A DNA stretch of 11,408 nucleotides from Ruminococcus sp. UBA3286 (lineage in GTDB: Bacteria > Bacillota > Clostridia > Oscillospirales > Ruminococcaceae). The notes under the pieces were generated by a model, which did not search any database, was not told the DNA's origin, and was given only the letters and a program-made list of their open reading frames with translations. Shown piece by piece: positions 1-7,588 of this stretch. The number at the start of each line of letters is the position of its first letter. Within the stretch, counting starts at the first letter, position 1. The stretch covers positions 19,602 to 31,009 of the forward strand of contig DETO01000131.1 of the NCBI GenBank assembly GCA_002362135.1, read 5' to 3'. Both the position numbers and the translations under genes were made by a program.

Positions 1-25
1 GCATAAGGGACATAGTCCCTTATGC
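1..25. repeat. Perfect 11-bp palindrome with 3-nt loop
   Basis: Arms 1-11 (GCATAAGGGAC) and 15-25 (GTCCCTTATGC) are perfect reverse complements around the loop ATA. The palindrome starts at the first base of the window, so it may extend further left. No T-tract follows on either strand, so it is not a classic terminator. Its GGGAC-N3-GTCCC core resembles the hairpin at 8345-8367 and its copy at the right edge. It could be a REP-like repeat or the edge of a small mobile element; the function is unknown. Confidence 0.75.
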
Positions 26-36
26 ATCCCGATATT

Positions 37-76
37 AAATTACTTATGTACCCATAAATGGGTACATAAGTAATTT
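37..76. repeat. Perfect 18-bp palindrome with 4-nt loop
   Basis: Arms 37-54 and 59-76 are perfect reverse complements over 18 bp, with the loop TAAA. The outer part is AT-rich and the inner part is GTACCCA/TGGGTAC. It lies 11 bp right of the palindrome at 1-25, in a stretch with no gene. A perfect stem this long in noncoding DNA is unlikely by chance and points to a structured repeat or mobile-element end. The run of T is inside the stem rather than after it, so a simple intrinsic terminator is not the best reading. Confidence 0.8.
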
Positions 77-97
77 TAACAGGGACGATAGAAACTA

Positions 98-114
98 ATC
101 TCTATACAAGAGAT
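98..114. repeat. Short inverted repeat (6-bp arms)
   Basis: ATCTCT (98-103) and AGAGAT (109-114) pair around a 5-nt loop. This is weak alone and could be chance; it is listed because it is the third hairpin within the first 114 bp. The rest of 1-159 shows no open reading frame or RNA gene that I can support. Confidence 0.35.
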
Positions 115-159
115 ATAAGAGGTCAATGTTCTCTGCATAGTATATAATCAAAGAAATGA

Positions 160-192
160 AACCGCCGTGGAGCAAAATAATCCACGGCGGTT
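160..192. terminator. Strong intrinsic terminator, probably bidirectional
   Basis: A 12-bp GC-rich stem, 160-171 paired with 181-192, encloses a 9-nt loop (GCAAAATAA). Read on the plus strand it runs into TTTTTT at 191-196. Read on the minus strand it runs into a T-rich TTTCATTTCTTT. It begins 2 bp after the stop of the last gene of the leftward run, so it very likely ends that operon. The better plus-strand T-tract suggests it could also stop transcription entering from the left. Confidence 0.9.
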
Positions 193-194
193 TT

Positions 195-578
195 TTATGA
201 TTTTTTATTTACAGTCCTCTTAACAAGTTTTTTCAGCCGTCTCGACGTATCCTGCGGAAACGTCGTCACAAAGGTGAGAGTCTGCTTGTGAGCCTCATCA
301 TGGGGAAGCTTCAGAAAATTATGAAAGAATGTATACACTTCGTTAAAGCTTTCGAAAATCTCTCCCACCGCTTCTTCGCCCTCAGGTGTAAGAACCACGC
401 TGTTTCCGAAATCTTCATATACCAGTCCCGCATTCGCCAGACAGCGCAGAGTTTTGCTGACGCAGGGTCTCGAAACTCCCAGATGACGCGCTATCCCGAC
501 GCTTTTGACATTCTCGTCAATATCCGAAAGTTCCTTGATAGCTGCGAGATATTTTACCTGACTTGGGCAGTATTTCAT
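195..578 (-). CDS. DtxR/MntR-like winged-helix regulator, apparently without metal ligands
   Basis: A 127-residue protein. Residues 6-70 match the N-terminal DNA-binding domain of the DtxR/MntR family: a helix-turn-helix at about 26-46 (IARHLGVSRPCVSKTL) followed by a wing ending LTPEGEEA (63-70). The helices after it (72-120) correspond to the dimerisation and metal-binding region. Aligned by eye to Bacillus MntR, the ligands D8, E11, H77, E99, E102 and H103 fall on K9, A12, N79, L101, V104 and T105, so the usual Mn/Fe site looks lost. No SH3-like C-terminal domain is present, as in short MntR. GGAGGAG (585-591) lies 6 nt before the ATG. The gene starts 18 nt after pgsA and is last in the operon. 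Membership of the HTH family is secure; the targets and any effector are unknown. Confidence 0.85.
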   Translation of the reverse strand: MKYCPSQVKYLAAIKELSDIDENVKSVGIARHLGVSRPCVSKTLRCLANAGLVYEDFGNSVVLTPEGEEAVGEIFESFNEVYTFFHNFLKLPHDEAHKQTLTFVTTFPQDTSRRLKKLVKRTVNKKS

Positions 579-596
579 AAACTTCTCCTCCGATCG

Positions 597-1181
597 TTAT
601 TTATCCGAATCGATAAGGTGCCAGTATCCTTTCAGATACACCAATCCAGATATAATTGTAAGCGCTGTGGATATCCAGATGAGTACGGGTATTATCACGC
701 TGTCTACAGCCGTTATCATTGCCGACGGAAGCGAAAATCCGAAATCGTAACGTACGCTGAGCCATACGAGAGACGCGATTATCGCTATCATGGTGAATGC
801 GGTTTTCAGTTTTCCCCACATTCCTGCCGCAACGACTACTCCGCTGTTTGCCGCAAGAAGTCTTAATCCGGATACCATGAATTCGCGCGCGCTTATGATT
901 ATCAGCGGTATAGCTCCGACGTGTATCTCCGGAATCTCCGTAAATACCGCCAATGCGGATATTACAAGTACCTTATCGGCAAGCGGATCGAGGAATTTTC
1001 CGAAATTCGTTACCAGATTACGCGATCTTGCTATCTTTCCGTCAAGAGCGTCGGTAATTGACGCCGCCGAAAAAATCACCAGCGCAATAAGGTAATGGAA
1101 CGGTATGTCAAGATACATGAAAAGCAGGAAAAACGGAATAAGAGCCACTCTGAGAAGCGTTAGCTTATTTGGCAGATTCAT
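597..1181 (-). CDS. pgsA: CDP-diacylglycerol--glycerol-3-phosphate 3-phosphatidyltransferase
   Basis: PgsA makes phosphatidylglycerophosphate from CDP-diacylglycerol and glycerol-3-phosphate at the inner face of the membrane, the committed step to phosphatidylglycerol and cardiolipin. The 194-residue length is normal. The CDP-alcohol phosphatidyltransferase signature is complete: D44, D47-G48, A51-R52, G61, D65 and D69. The N-terminus (MNLPNKLTLLRVALIPFF) is typical of PgsA, and several hydrophobic segments follow (about 12-42, 71-100, 127-142 and 155-185). The ATG overlaps the rimO stop by one base (TAATG), with AGGTGA at 1189-1194 as ribosome binding site. The rimO-pgsA pairing is common in Bacillota. 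Another alcohol phosphatidyltransferase of this superfamily is possible but less likely. Confidence 0.95.
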   Translation of the reverse strand: MNLPNKLTLLRVALIPFFLLFMYLDIPFHYLIALVIFSAASITDALDGKIARSRNLVTNFGKFLDPLADKVLVISALAVFTEIPEIHVGAIPLIIISAREFMVSGLRLLAANSGVVVAAGMWGKLKTAFTMIAIIASLVWLSVRYDFGFSLPSAMITAVDSVIIPVLIWISTALTIISGLVYLKGYWHLIDSDK

Positions 1182-2509
1182 TACGCGATCACCTCTCCTA
1201 TCAAATCATAATCCAATGTGTCCGTAATTTTTATCTTCACATAATCCCCTATTTTCAGCGTTTTTTCAGAAGTAAAGAACACCTTTCCGTCAATATCGGG
1301 CGCGTCGTTCTGCGTTCGTCCGAACCAGCATTCTCCAAAGCGGTCAAAGCCCTCGACTACGGCTTCAAGCTCGCTGTCCATAAGCTTCTGATTATTGCTG
1401 CTGCTTATCTCAAGCTGCTGCTCCATGATTATATCCGCGCGGTGAGCGGCGTCCTCAGGCTCTATCTGATCGGGGAATTCGGCAGCCTTTGTGCCTTCCT
1501 CGGCTGAATACGGGAAACAGCCCAGACGATCGAAACGAACGCGCTGTATGAATTCCGCAAGGTCGTTGAACTGATCGACAGTCTCACCCGGAAAACCCGT
1601 GATAAGCGTCGTGCGGAGTATGACTCCCGGTACTTTTTCGCGGATATGAGCAAATAGCGCTTCCAGTTTTTCCTCATCGCCCCAGCGGTTCATACGCGAC
1701 AAAATATCGCCGTCGCAATGCTGTATCGGGATTTCCATATACTTAACCAGTTTCTCCTCGGAGGCGATAACTTCAAGCAATTCGTCGGTAATGCGCTCGG
1801 GATAGCAATAAAGCGTGCGTATCCATTTCAAGCCGTCTATTTTACATAATTCGCGCAGTAGTTCGGGAAGTTTCGATACGCCATAAAGATCTTCTCCATA
1901 GCGCGAAGTATCCTGCGCGATAACAACAAGCTCCGTAACGCCGTTTTCCGCAAGCTGACGAGCTTCCGCAAGAACGTCCTCCATAGGAACGCTGCGGTAT
2001 TTTCCACGTATCATCGGAATAGCGCAGTATGTGCAGCAGTTGGAACAGCCCTCTGCTATTTTAAGATAAGAGAAAAACGGCAGCGTGGAAATTATCCTTT
2101 CCCCCGTAAGTTCGGCTTCAAGTTTGGGCGGAAATTTCACTACGCGCTGGTCGGCAAGGACTTCGTTAAGTATATCAACTATATCCTTATTGCAGCCTAT
2201 TCCGATAACGGCGTCCGCTTCGGGGAAAAGTTCCGCCGCCTCTTCCTTGTAACGCTCGGTAAGGCAGCCCGTGATTATTATCTTTTTAAGCGTACCGTCG
2301 GCTTTCAGCGCGGCAAGCTCCAGTATTGTTTCAATAGCTTCTTCCTTTGCCGACTGTATAAATCCGCAGGTATTCACCACTGCAACGTCGGCAAGTCCCG
2401 GCTCGGTAACGAGCTGATAGCCGCTTTTTCTCAGCTTGAACAGCATTCTCTCTGAATCCACAAGATTTTTTGAGCAGCCCAGCGATACCATTCCAACCTT
2501 TATAGACAT
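1181..2509 (-). CDS. rimO: Ribosomal protein S12 methylthiotransferase RimO
   Basis: A radical-SAM enzyme that adds a methylthio group to the beta-carbon of a conserved aspartate in ribosomal protein S12. In the 442-residue form used here, the N-terminal UPF0004 domain supplies C12 (VSLGCSKN), C48 (NTCGF) and C82 (TGCLTE) for the auxiliary iron-sulfur cluster. The radical-SAM motif CxxxCxxC is C155, C159 and C162. A C-terminal TRAM-like domain (about 375-442) binds the substrate. VSLGCSKN favours RimO over the tRNA enzyme MiaB. The frame is open to an ATG at 2542, but MSIKVGMVSLGC at 2509 is preferred: GGAGG (2519-2523) lies 9 nt upstream and the homologous N-terminus begins here. The chosen start is 4 nt after the recX stop. 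Confidence 0.95.
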   Translation of the reverse strand: MSIKVGMVSLGCSKNLVDSERMLFKLRKSGYQLVTEPGLADVAVVNTCGFIQSAKEEAIETILELAALKADGTLKKIIITGCLTERYKEEAAELFPEADAVIGIGCNKDIVDILNEVLADQRVVKFPPKLEAELTGERIISTLPFFSYLKIAEGCSNCCTYCAIPMIRGKYRSVPMEDVLAEARQLAENGVTELVVIAQDTSRYGEDLYGVSKLPELLRELCKIDGLKWIRTLYCYPERITDELLEVIASEEKLVKYMEIPIQHCDGDILSRMNRWGDEEKLEALFAHIREKVPGVILRTTLITGFPGETVDQFNDLAEFIQRVRFDRLGCFPYSAEEGTKAAEFPDQIEPEDAAHRADIIMEQQLEISSSNNQKLMDSELEAVVEGFDRFGECWFGRTQNDAPDIDGKVFFTSEKTLKIGDYVKIKITDTLDYDLIGEVIA

Positions 2510-2513
2510 TTCG

Positions 2514-3149
2514 TCATTCCTCCGCATATTCCGCGTCCTCAAAGTACTGCTTCACGGCACGATTTATCTCGTCAAATCCGTATCCGTATCTCACGAGGGC
2601 GCTTTTTACTTTTTCTATAGATTTCCTGTCGCCGCTGTCAGTAAGCAGGCGGCTGTGCTTCGATCTCAGCAGTTCCGCGAGATTTTCTCCGTAAACGTCT
2701 CCGAAAGCTTCGAGGGCGTTTTCGACCGTATCTTCTTTGAGACCTTTCATAAGCATTTCACGCTTCGCGCGTCTGTAGCCGTATTTCTTTGCGCCGACCA
2801 GCTTCATAGCAAGCTTTTCGGCATATCGGCTGTCGTCGATAAGCCCCGTCCGCGCAAGCTTTTTTATAACGTCCAGACACAGCTTTTCGCTTTTGTATGT
2901 TTTCATGAGTTTCGAGAACATTTCCTCCGCCGAATAATCGCGGTAGTCAAGGCAGTACAGCGCATACTGATACGCCCTTCTAAAATTGGACGCGTAAATT
3001 ATTTTCCGCAGTTCGGCGCGCTCCAGTTCCATGCCCTTGCCAAGCCCGAAATCGGTTATTATATCTATATGCAGGTAAATTTTCCTGCTTCCGTCGATCT
3101 CGACTTCGTAGGTCGTTCCCTTATATTTTGAAAGTGAAGTTATTTCCAT
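2514..3149 (-). CDS. recX: Regulatory protein RecX
   Basis: RecX binds RecA filaments and modulates their growth and activity. This 211-residue protein has the tandem three-helix composition of the family after an N-terminal region of about 50 residues. The recognisable stretch is LIDDSRYAEKLAMK (103-116) followed by the basic KKYGYRRAKREM (121-132). It lies directly after recA, with only 2 nt between the recA stop and this ATG (TGATAATG), which is the classic arrangement. I see no convincing Shine-Dalgarno sequence before the ATG, so translation is probably coupled to recA. The end lies 4 nt before the rimO start. The identity rests on sequence plus position. Confidence 0.92.
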   Translation of the reverse strand: MEITSLSKYKGTTYEVEIDGSRKIYLHIDIITDFGLGKGMELERAELRKIIYASNFRRAYQYALYCLDYRDYSAEEMFSKLMKTYKSEKLCLDVIKKLARTGLIDDSRYAEKLAMKLVGAKKYGYRRAKREMLMKGLKEDTVENALEAFGDVYGENLAELLRSKHSRLLTDSGDRKSIEKVKSALVRYGYGFDEINRAVKQYFEDAEYAEE

Positions 3150-3151
3150 TA

Positions 3152-4363
3152 TCAGTCGGCAGGCGTAAATTCTTCAAAATCCTCGTCGATATTATCAAAA
3201 ATATCCTCCTCGGAAGAATTCACCTCTTCATTCTCATTCTCAACATCAACAACATCGCCCTCTGCGTTTGCTGATTCGGCAGCGTCCGCCGCCTTGCCTT
3301 TTTTCTTCTTTCCGCCGCCGGATTCTTTTTCTTCAGCCTTTTTCTCAAGAATCTTCTGCTCGATCTCCTTCATAAGTTCAGGCTCGTTTTTGAGGAGTTC
3401 CTTGACGTTATCGCGTCCCTGTCCGAGTTTCCGATCGCCGTAACTGAACCATGAACCGCCCTTTTTGACGATATCCAAGTCAACGGCAATATCCAGCACT
3501 TCTCCTGTACGCGAGATTCCCTCGCCGTACATCATATCGAATGCAGCCTCCTTAAACGGCGGAGCAACTTTATTTTTTACGACCCTGCACTTAGTATTCG
3601 CGCCGATTATCTGGCTGCCGTCTTTGATAATTTCGCCCTTGCGCACGTCGATTCGCACGGAGGCATAGAATTTCAACGCGCGTCCGCCCGGAGTGGTTTC
3701 GGGATTTCCGTACATAACGCCGATCTTTTCGCGTATCTGATTAATGAAAATAGCTACGCAGTTTGATTTGGAGATAGCCGCAGTAAGCTTTCTCATAGCC
3801 TGCGACATAAGTCTCGCAAGCTGACCGACATGGGAATCGCCCATATCGCCGTCAATCTCGGCACGGGTAGTCATAGCCGCGATAGAGTCGACTACGATAA
3901 CGTCTATCGCGCCCGAACGGATAAGAGCCTCCGCGATCTCAAGAGCCTGTTCGCCGCTGTCAGGCTGCGAAACAAGAAGATTGTCAATATCAACGCCCAG
4001 AGCCTTTGCATAAACGGGGTCGAGAGCGTGTTCAACGTCGATGAAAGCAGCCTCGCCGTTCATTTTCTGCGCTTCGGCGATTATCGAAAGAGCGACCGTA
4101 GTTTTACCCGAACTTTCAGGGCCGTATATCTCAACAATTCTTCCGCGCGGAACGCCGCCGATTCCCAGAGCCATATCGAGCGTCATAGAGCCTGTCGGGA
4201 TAGCGTCCACTTTAAGAGTATCGGTCTGTCCGAGACGCATTACCGCGCCTGCGCCGTATTTTTTTTCAATTATCTTTATCGCGCCGTCAAGAGCCGCTTT
4301 TTTATCGCTTTTTTCTACAACTCTCACTACAGCCGTTTTTTTTGCAAGTTCTTTTTTTGCCAT
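3152..4363 (-). CDS. recA: Recombinase RecA with long C-terminal tail
   Basis: RecA forms ATP-dependent filaments on single-stranded DNA, drives strand exchange and triggers LexA cleavage. Walker A is GPESSGKT (81-88), Walker B is VIVVDS (155-160), loop L1 is around 163-180 (MTTRAEIDGDMGDSHVG), and L2 follows FINQIREKIG (206-215) with NPETTPGGRALKFYASVR. The core is complete. At 403 residues it is about 50 longer than typical RecA: a short lysine-rich N-terminal extension, and a C-terminal tail from about 341 with a basic patch GKKKKGK (351-357), then 16 Asp/Glu and no Lys/Arg in 370-403. The ATG lies 3 nt after the prmC stop. No promoter or GAAC-N4-GTTC SOS box is obvious just upstream, so recA appears to be transcribed with its neighbours. 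Confidence 0.98.
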   Translation of the reverse strand: MAKKELAKKTAVVRVVEKSDKKAALDGAIKIIEKKYGAGAVMRLGQTDTLKVDAIPTGSMTLDMALGIGGVPRGRIVEIYGPESSGKTTVALSIIAEAQKMNGEAAFIDVEHALDPVYAKALGVDIDNLLVSQPDSGEQALEIAEALIRSGAIDVIVVDSIAAMTTRAEIDGDMGDSHVGQLARLMSQAMRKLTAAISKSNCVAIFINQIREKIGVMYGNPETTPGGRALKFYASVRIDVRKGEIIKDGSQIIGANTKCRVVKNKVAPPFKEAAFDMMYGEGISRTGEVLDIAVDLDIVKKGGSWFSYGDRKLGQGRDNVKELLKNEPELMKEIEQKILEKKAEEKESGGGKKKKGKAADAAESANAEGDVVDVENENEEVNSSEEDIFDNIDEDFEEFTPAD

Positions 4364-4366
4364 TGG

Positions 4367-5218
4367 TTATTCCTCCATTTCAGCCTTTGCAGTACGAATT
4401 ATTCCGCCTGCGTCCTTTGAAAATTCTATATTTATAAAATGGTTTTCGTGTAATATCTGTTTCACGGCGTCGTGCTGTCCCATGCCGAATTCACAGCAAA
4501 AGCTTCCGCCTTTTTTCAGAGAATCCCTCCACAGCGGAGCAAGTCTCCTGTAGAAATCCAGTCCGTCGTTTCCGCCGAACAGCGCCATATAAGGCTCGCG
4601 GCGCACTTCCGGCTGCAATTCGTTCATTTCCGAAGCCGTAAGATAAGGCGGATTTGTAACGATAATATCGAGTTCCCTAAATTTTTCGGCAGTTCGATTG
4701 TCCAGAACATCGGCGGCGATAATATTTATCTCCGCGCCGTTCAGCTTGGAATTCCACTTTAAATAGCCCATCGCCTGCTCCGAAAGTTCCAACGCGTAAA
4801 CCTCCGCCGTCGGTATCTCCTTTTTCAGCGTTATGGCAATACAGCCGCTGCCGCTGCAAAGATCGGCTATTTTAGGCATTCTGAGATTCTTCCTGCGGCA
4901 TATTTTCAAAACGTCCTCGATAAGCGTTTCCGTATCGGGGCGCGGAATCAAAACGCCCTCGCCGACTTTAAAAGTACAGTTCCAGAAATCCCATTCGCCC
5001 AGTATGTACTGGAGCGGTTCGCCCTCGGAACGCCTTTTTATCATGCCGCGTATCTGCTCCTCATGCTCTTCAGAAACGTTTTCCTGCGGAAGAAACATCG
5101 GATTCCGCTCCCCGAAAACGTTCTGAAAAATACACATGGCGTCAAAGCCGCTGTCGGGGATATCATTCCGCCTGAGAATTTCAACCGATTGTCTGTACAT
5201 CTCGGAACGGCTTACCAT
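4367..5218 (-). CDS. prmC: Peptide chain release factor N5-glutamine methyltransferase PrmC (HemK)
   Basis: PrmC methylates the glutamine of the GGQ motif in release factors RF1 and RF2 using S-adenosylmethionine, which improves translation termination. The 283-residue length is normal. A helical N-terminal release-factor-binding domain (1-85) precedes VLIPRPDTE (89-97), the SAM-binding loop DLCSGSGCIAI (119-129) and the catalytic NPPY (189-192), which holds the substrate glutamine. The start overlaps the end of the DUF1385 gene by 7 bp (ATGGTAA), with GGAGG at 5223-5227. DUF1385 next to prmC is a common Bacillota arrangement. The usual partner gene prfA is not in the window. Confidence 0.96.
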   Translation of the reverse strand: MVSRSEMYRQSVEILRRNDIPDSGFDAMCIFQNVFGERNPMFLPQENVSEEHEEQIRGMIKRRSEGEPLQYILGEWDFWNCTFKVGEGVLIPRPDTETLIEDVLKICRRKNLRMPKIADLCSGSGCIAITLKKEIPTAEVYALELSEQAMGYLKWNSKLNGAEINIIAADVLDNRTAEKFRELDIIVTNPPYLTASEMNELQPEVRREPYMALFGGNDGLDFYRRLAPLWRDSLKKGGSFCCEFGMGQHDAVKQILHENHFINIEFSKDAGGIIRTAKAEMEE

Positions 5219-6153
5219 TTATCCTCCGATCTGTCCTCGGGAATGCACGGTTTCAGAGCCGCAATAGCGATCTCTATCATGCTGTCGTCGGGTTCTTTTG
5301 TGGTAAGCCGCTGCATGGCAAGTCCCGGAGCGGAAAGTATCCGCGTGAAAAGATTGTCATGAGTTCCCGCAAGGCGTATGCATTCGTAAGATACGCTGAC
5401 AACTATCGGCAGCGTCGCAAGGCTGATAAGCGATCTCTGCCACCATACAAGCTGATTCGGCACAAAGCACATCACAAATATGCCGATGATAAGTACGATA
5501 AAAATGAAGCTCGTTCCGCAGCGTTTGTGAAAGCGGGTCTGCCTGCGGACATTTTCCACGGTCAGGGGAAGCTCCGCTTCATGGCAGGCTATGGTTTTAT
5601 GCTCCGCGCCGTGGTACATATATTGACGCTTGATATCCTTCATCAATCCCACAACAAACATATAAAGTATGAACAGCGCGATCTTCACAACGCCCTCCAG
5701 CATGGGTTTGAGAATTCCGTAATCGGCGATATTCGGAATAAGTCCCACGAGAAATTTCGGAAGCACAAAGAAAAGTCCCATCGCGATAACGATCCCTATA
5801 CACGCGCCGATCACCATAACCACGTCGAATGCGCCGCTGCTGAGTTTTTCGTCGGATTTTTCGTCCTCTTCCTCAACCATCTGCTTTTCAGCCGATTTCA
5901 TGGTATATTTATATCCCTTGATAAGCGAAGAAACGAAATTGAAGCAGCCTCTTATAAAGGGCGTGCGCTTATACCACGGCGCGTTCGAGCCGTTTTTTTC
6001 GTCCCATACTTCAAGGTCGATCGTTCCGTCGGGCAGACGGCAAGCCATCGCTCCCTTTTGCGGCCCGAGCATCATAATACCCTCGATAAGAGCCTGACCG
6101 CCAATCTTCGATTTGAATTTTTCGCCGTCCTGCGAATTATTATTTTTTCCCAT
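5212..6153 (-). CDS. DUF1385 (YqhQ-like) integral membrane protein
   Basis: A 313-residue membrane protein of the DUF1385 family, whose best-known member is Bacillus subtilis YqhQ; its molecular function is not established. Family hallmarks are visible: GGQALIEGIMM (18-28), YHGAEHKTIACHE (180-192) and HKRCGTSF (209-216). The conserved His, Cys and Glu residues could form a metal or catalytic site, but that is inference. Hydrophobic segments lie at about 110-137, 152-172, 215-232 and 238-256, with an acidic stretch (93-103) before the first. It begins inside the end of the kinase gene (14-bp overlap) with AGGAG at 6161-6165, and its own end overlaps prmC, so it is certainly part of the same operon. 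Confidence 0.93.
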   Translation of the reverse strand: MGKNNNSQDGEKFKSKIGGQALIEGIMMLGPQKGAMACRLPDGTIDLEVWDEKNGSNAPWYKRTPFIRGCFNFVSSLIKGYKYTMKSAEKQMVEEEDEKSDEKLSSGAFDVVMVIGACIGIVIAMGLFFVLPKFLVGLIPNIADYGILKPMLEGVVKIALFILYMFVVGLMKDIKRQYMYHGAEHKTIACHEAELPLTVENVRRQTRFHKRCGTSFIFIVLIIGIFVMCFVPNQLVWWQRSLISLATLPIVVSVSYECIRLAGTHDNLFTRILSAPGLAMQRLTTKEPDDSMIEIAIAALKPCIPEDRSEDKW

Positions 6154-7588
6154 TTTCTGACTCCTGAATATTTTTTATGCTGTTTTTCTTATCGCTTTCC
6201 GGCAGGATTATGGTTACCGTAGTACCCTTTCCCTCGCCTGCGCTTGTGATATCCAGCGAACCGCCGTGCATATGTATGATCTCGTCGGCGACCGCAAGCC
6301 CGATTCCCGAACCTCGCCGCGTATGATTCGCCTTGTAAAATTTCGTCTTGACCTTCAAAAGATCGGATTCCTTGATTCCGCAGCCTGTATCGGTAACCTT
6401 TACCTCGATCATGCCGTCGTTTTCGCAGGCTGTCACGGTAACGCTGTCGCCTGCCGAGGAATATTTCACCGCATTATCGATAACGTTTATGAACACTTGC
6501 CGAATGCGGTTCTTGTCGCCGTACACGAACGGCAGCATTTCGGGTTCGTCATAAAATATCTTTATTCCGTCGCGGCGCGCCTTATCACTATAAATCAGAA
6601 CAGCGTCGCCCAGTTCGGCGAGAATGTCCATATTTGCGTTTTGCAGGGTAAAATGACCGCTCTGCATACGCGAGAAATCAAGAAGTTCCTCAACCATATG
6701 GGAAAGCCTTTCCGTCTCGTTGACTATAACGCCCACGCCTTTTTTCATTGTATCGGGACTTTCGCCGCCGTCCACCATAAGCGTTTCCGCCCAGCCTTTT
6801 ATGGCGGTAAGAGGCGTTCGCAGCTCATGGGAAACGGAAGAAATGAATTCGTTTTTCATAGCCTCCGCCGAAGAAAGTTCGTCAGCCATATGATTTATCG
6901 CCATGCACAATTCACCGATCTCATCGTCGCTGTTATTCTGAATCCGCACAGAAAAATCGCCCATCGCAAATTTCCGCGTGATGCCGCTTATCTGCCTTAT
7001 CGGTTTGACGATAGAACCTGCAAAATAAAGTCCCGTAATTACAATTATGAGAATTATCGCCGCGCATATCGCAGTCACAAATATGATGTAGCCTTTTATG
7101 GTATTATCGATCTCCGTAAGCGATGTTACCATACGGACTGAACTGTATTCGCTGTTGAACGACGACAGCGGCACGGAAACGGCAAGTATCTTTTCGCCGC
7201 CCGCAAGCCTTCCGATATAGCTTCCCTCGCCGCTTTCCATGGCTTCTTCATAATCGGGCATGGCGGAATCCTCGTCGGGCGAAAAACCCGAAGAAGTCAG
7301 CGCCACGCGCCCTTTGGAATTTATCGCCATTAATTCTATCTTGTCTTTTTCGTTGAATGTTTCAAGCATATTACGCATTTCAGCCGAAAAATTAGCGTCG
7401 CTGTCCTGAGAATGAATACTAAGAACGCTTGTGACGGCATTTATTTTCGATATAAGATACTGCTTCGCAGAATTATAATAATAACTTTGCAGGGCGTAGA
7501 TGACCGCAAGCTCTATAACGAGCAGCGAAAGTATGATAACGCCCAGATTGTTGAATATCCAACGTTTGGTAATACTTTTCTTAGCCAT
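6140..7588 (-). CDS. Membrane sensor histidine kinase
   Basis: The sensor kinase of a two-component system, partner of the response regulator directly upstream. In order: a transmembrane helix at about 15-34; an extracytoplasmic sensing domain of about 130 residues (35-164), PAS/Cache-like in size; a second transmembrane helix at 166-190; HAMP (191-243); HisKA with phosphoacceptor H254 (SVSHELRTPL); and HATPase_c with N-box N368/N372, G1 box DTGCGI (400-405) and G2 box GSGIGL (426-431). The length of 482 is typical. The ATG overlaps the regulator stop by one base (TAATG) and no strong Shine-Dalgarno precedes it, so translation is probably coupled. The architecture is of the PhoR/WalK/ResE type, but the stimulus cannot be read from the sequence. 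Confidence 0.95.
   Translation of the reverse strand: MAKKSITKRWIFNNLGVIILSLLVIELAVIYALQSYYYNSAKQYLISKINAVTSVLSIHSQDSDANFSAEMRNMLETFNEKDKIELMAINSKGRVALTSSGFSPDEDSAMPDYEEAMESGEGSYIGRLAGGEKILAVSVPLSSFNSEYSSVRMVTSLTEIDNTIKGYIIFVTAICAAIILIIVITGLYFAGSIVKPIRQISGITRKFAMGDFSVRIQNNSDDEIGELCMAINHMADELSSAEAMKNEFISSVSHELRTPLTAIKGWAETLMVDGGESPDTMKKGVGVIVNETERLSHMVEELLDFSRMQSGHFTLQNANMDILAELGDAVLIYSDKARRDGIKIFYDEPEMLPFVYGDKNRIRQVFINVIDNAVKYSSAGDSVTVTACENDGMIEVKVTDTGCGIKESDLLKVKTKFYKANHTRRGSGIGLAVADEIIHMHGGSLDITSAGEGKGTTVTIILPESDKKNSIKNIQESENGKK

Noticed and set aside
103..125. Minus-strand TTGACC with TATAGA, possible outward promoter
   Set aside because: The spacing is only 14 bp, too short for a sigma-A promoter, and TATAGA is part of the weak hairpin at 98-114.
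143..148. TATAAT on the plus strand, possible promoter
   Set aside because: There is no convincing -35 box at 16-18 bp upstream and transcription would run straight into the terminator at 160-192, with no gene between.
288..866. Long plus-strand open frames opposite the minus-strand genes (for example 288-866, 5359-6222, 6266-7141, 9800-10834)
   Set aside because: Their translations look like no protein family, they lack good ribosome binding sites, and each lies opposite a gene with clear motifs.
2510..2542. Upstream in-frame ATG codons that would lengthen RimO by 11 residues
   Set aside because: The extra residues overlap recX and are not family-like, whereas GGAGG at 2519-2523 is well placed for the ATG at 2509.
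4415..4460. TTACAC with TATAGA at 17 bp as an internal recA promoter
   Set aside because: The -35 match is very poor (two of six bases) and the -10 is only moderate, inside the prmC coding sequence; not enough to call.
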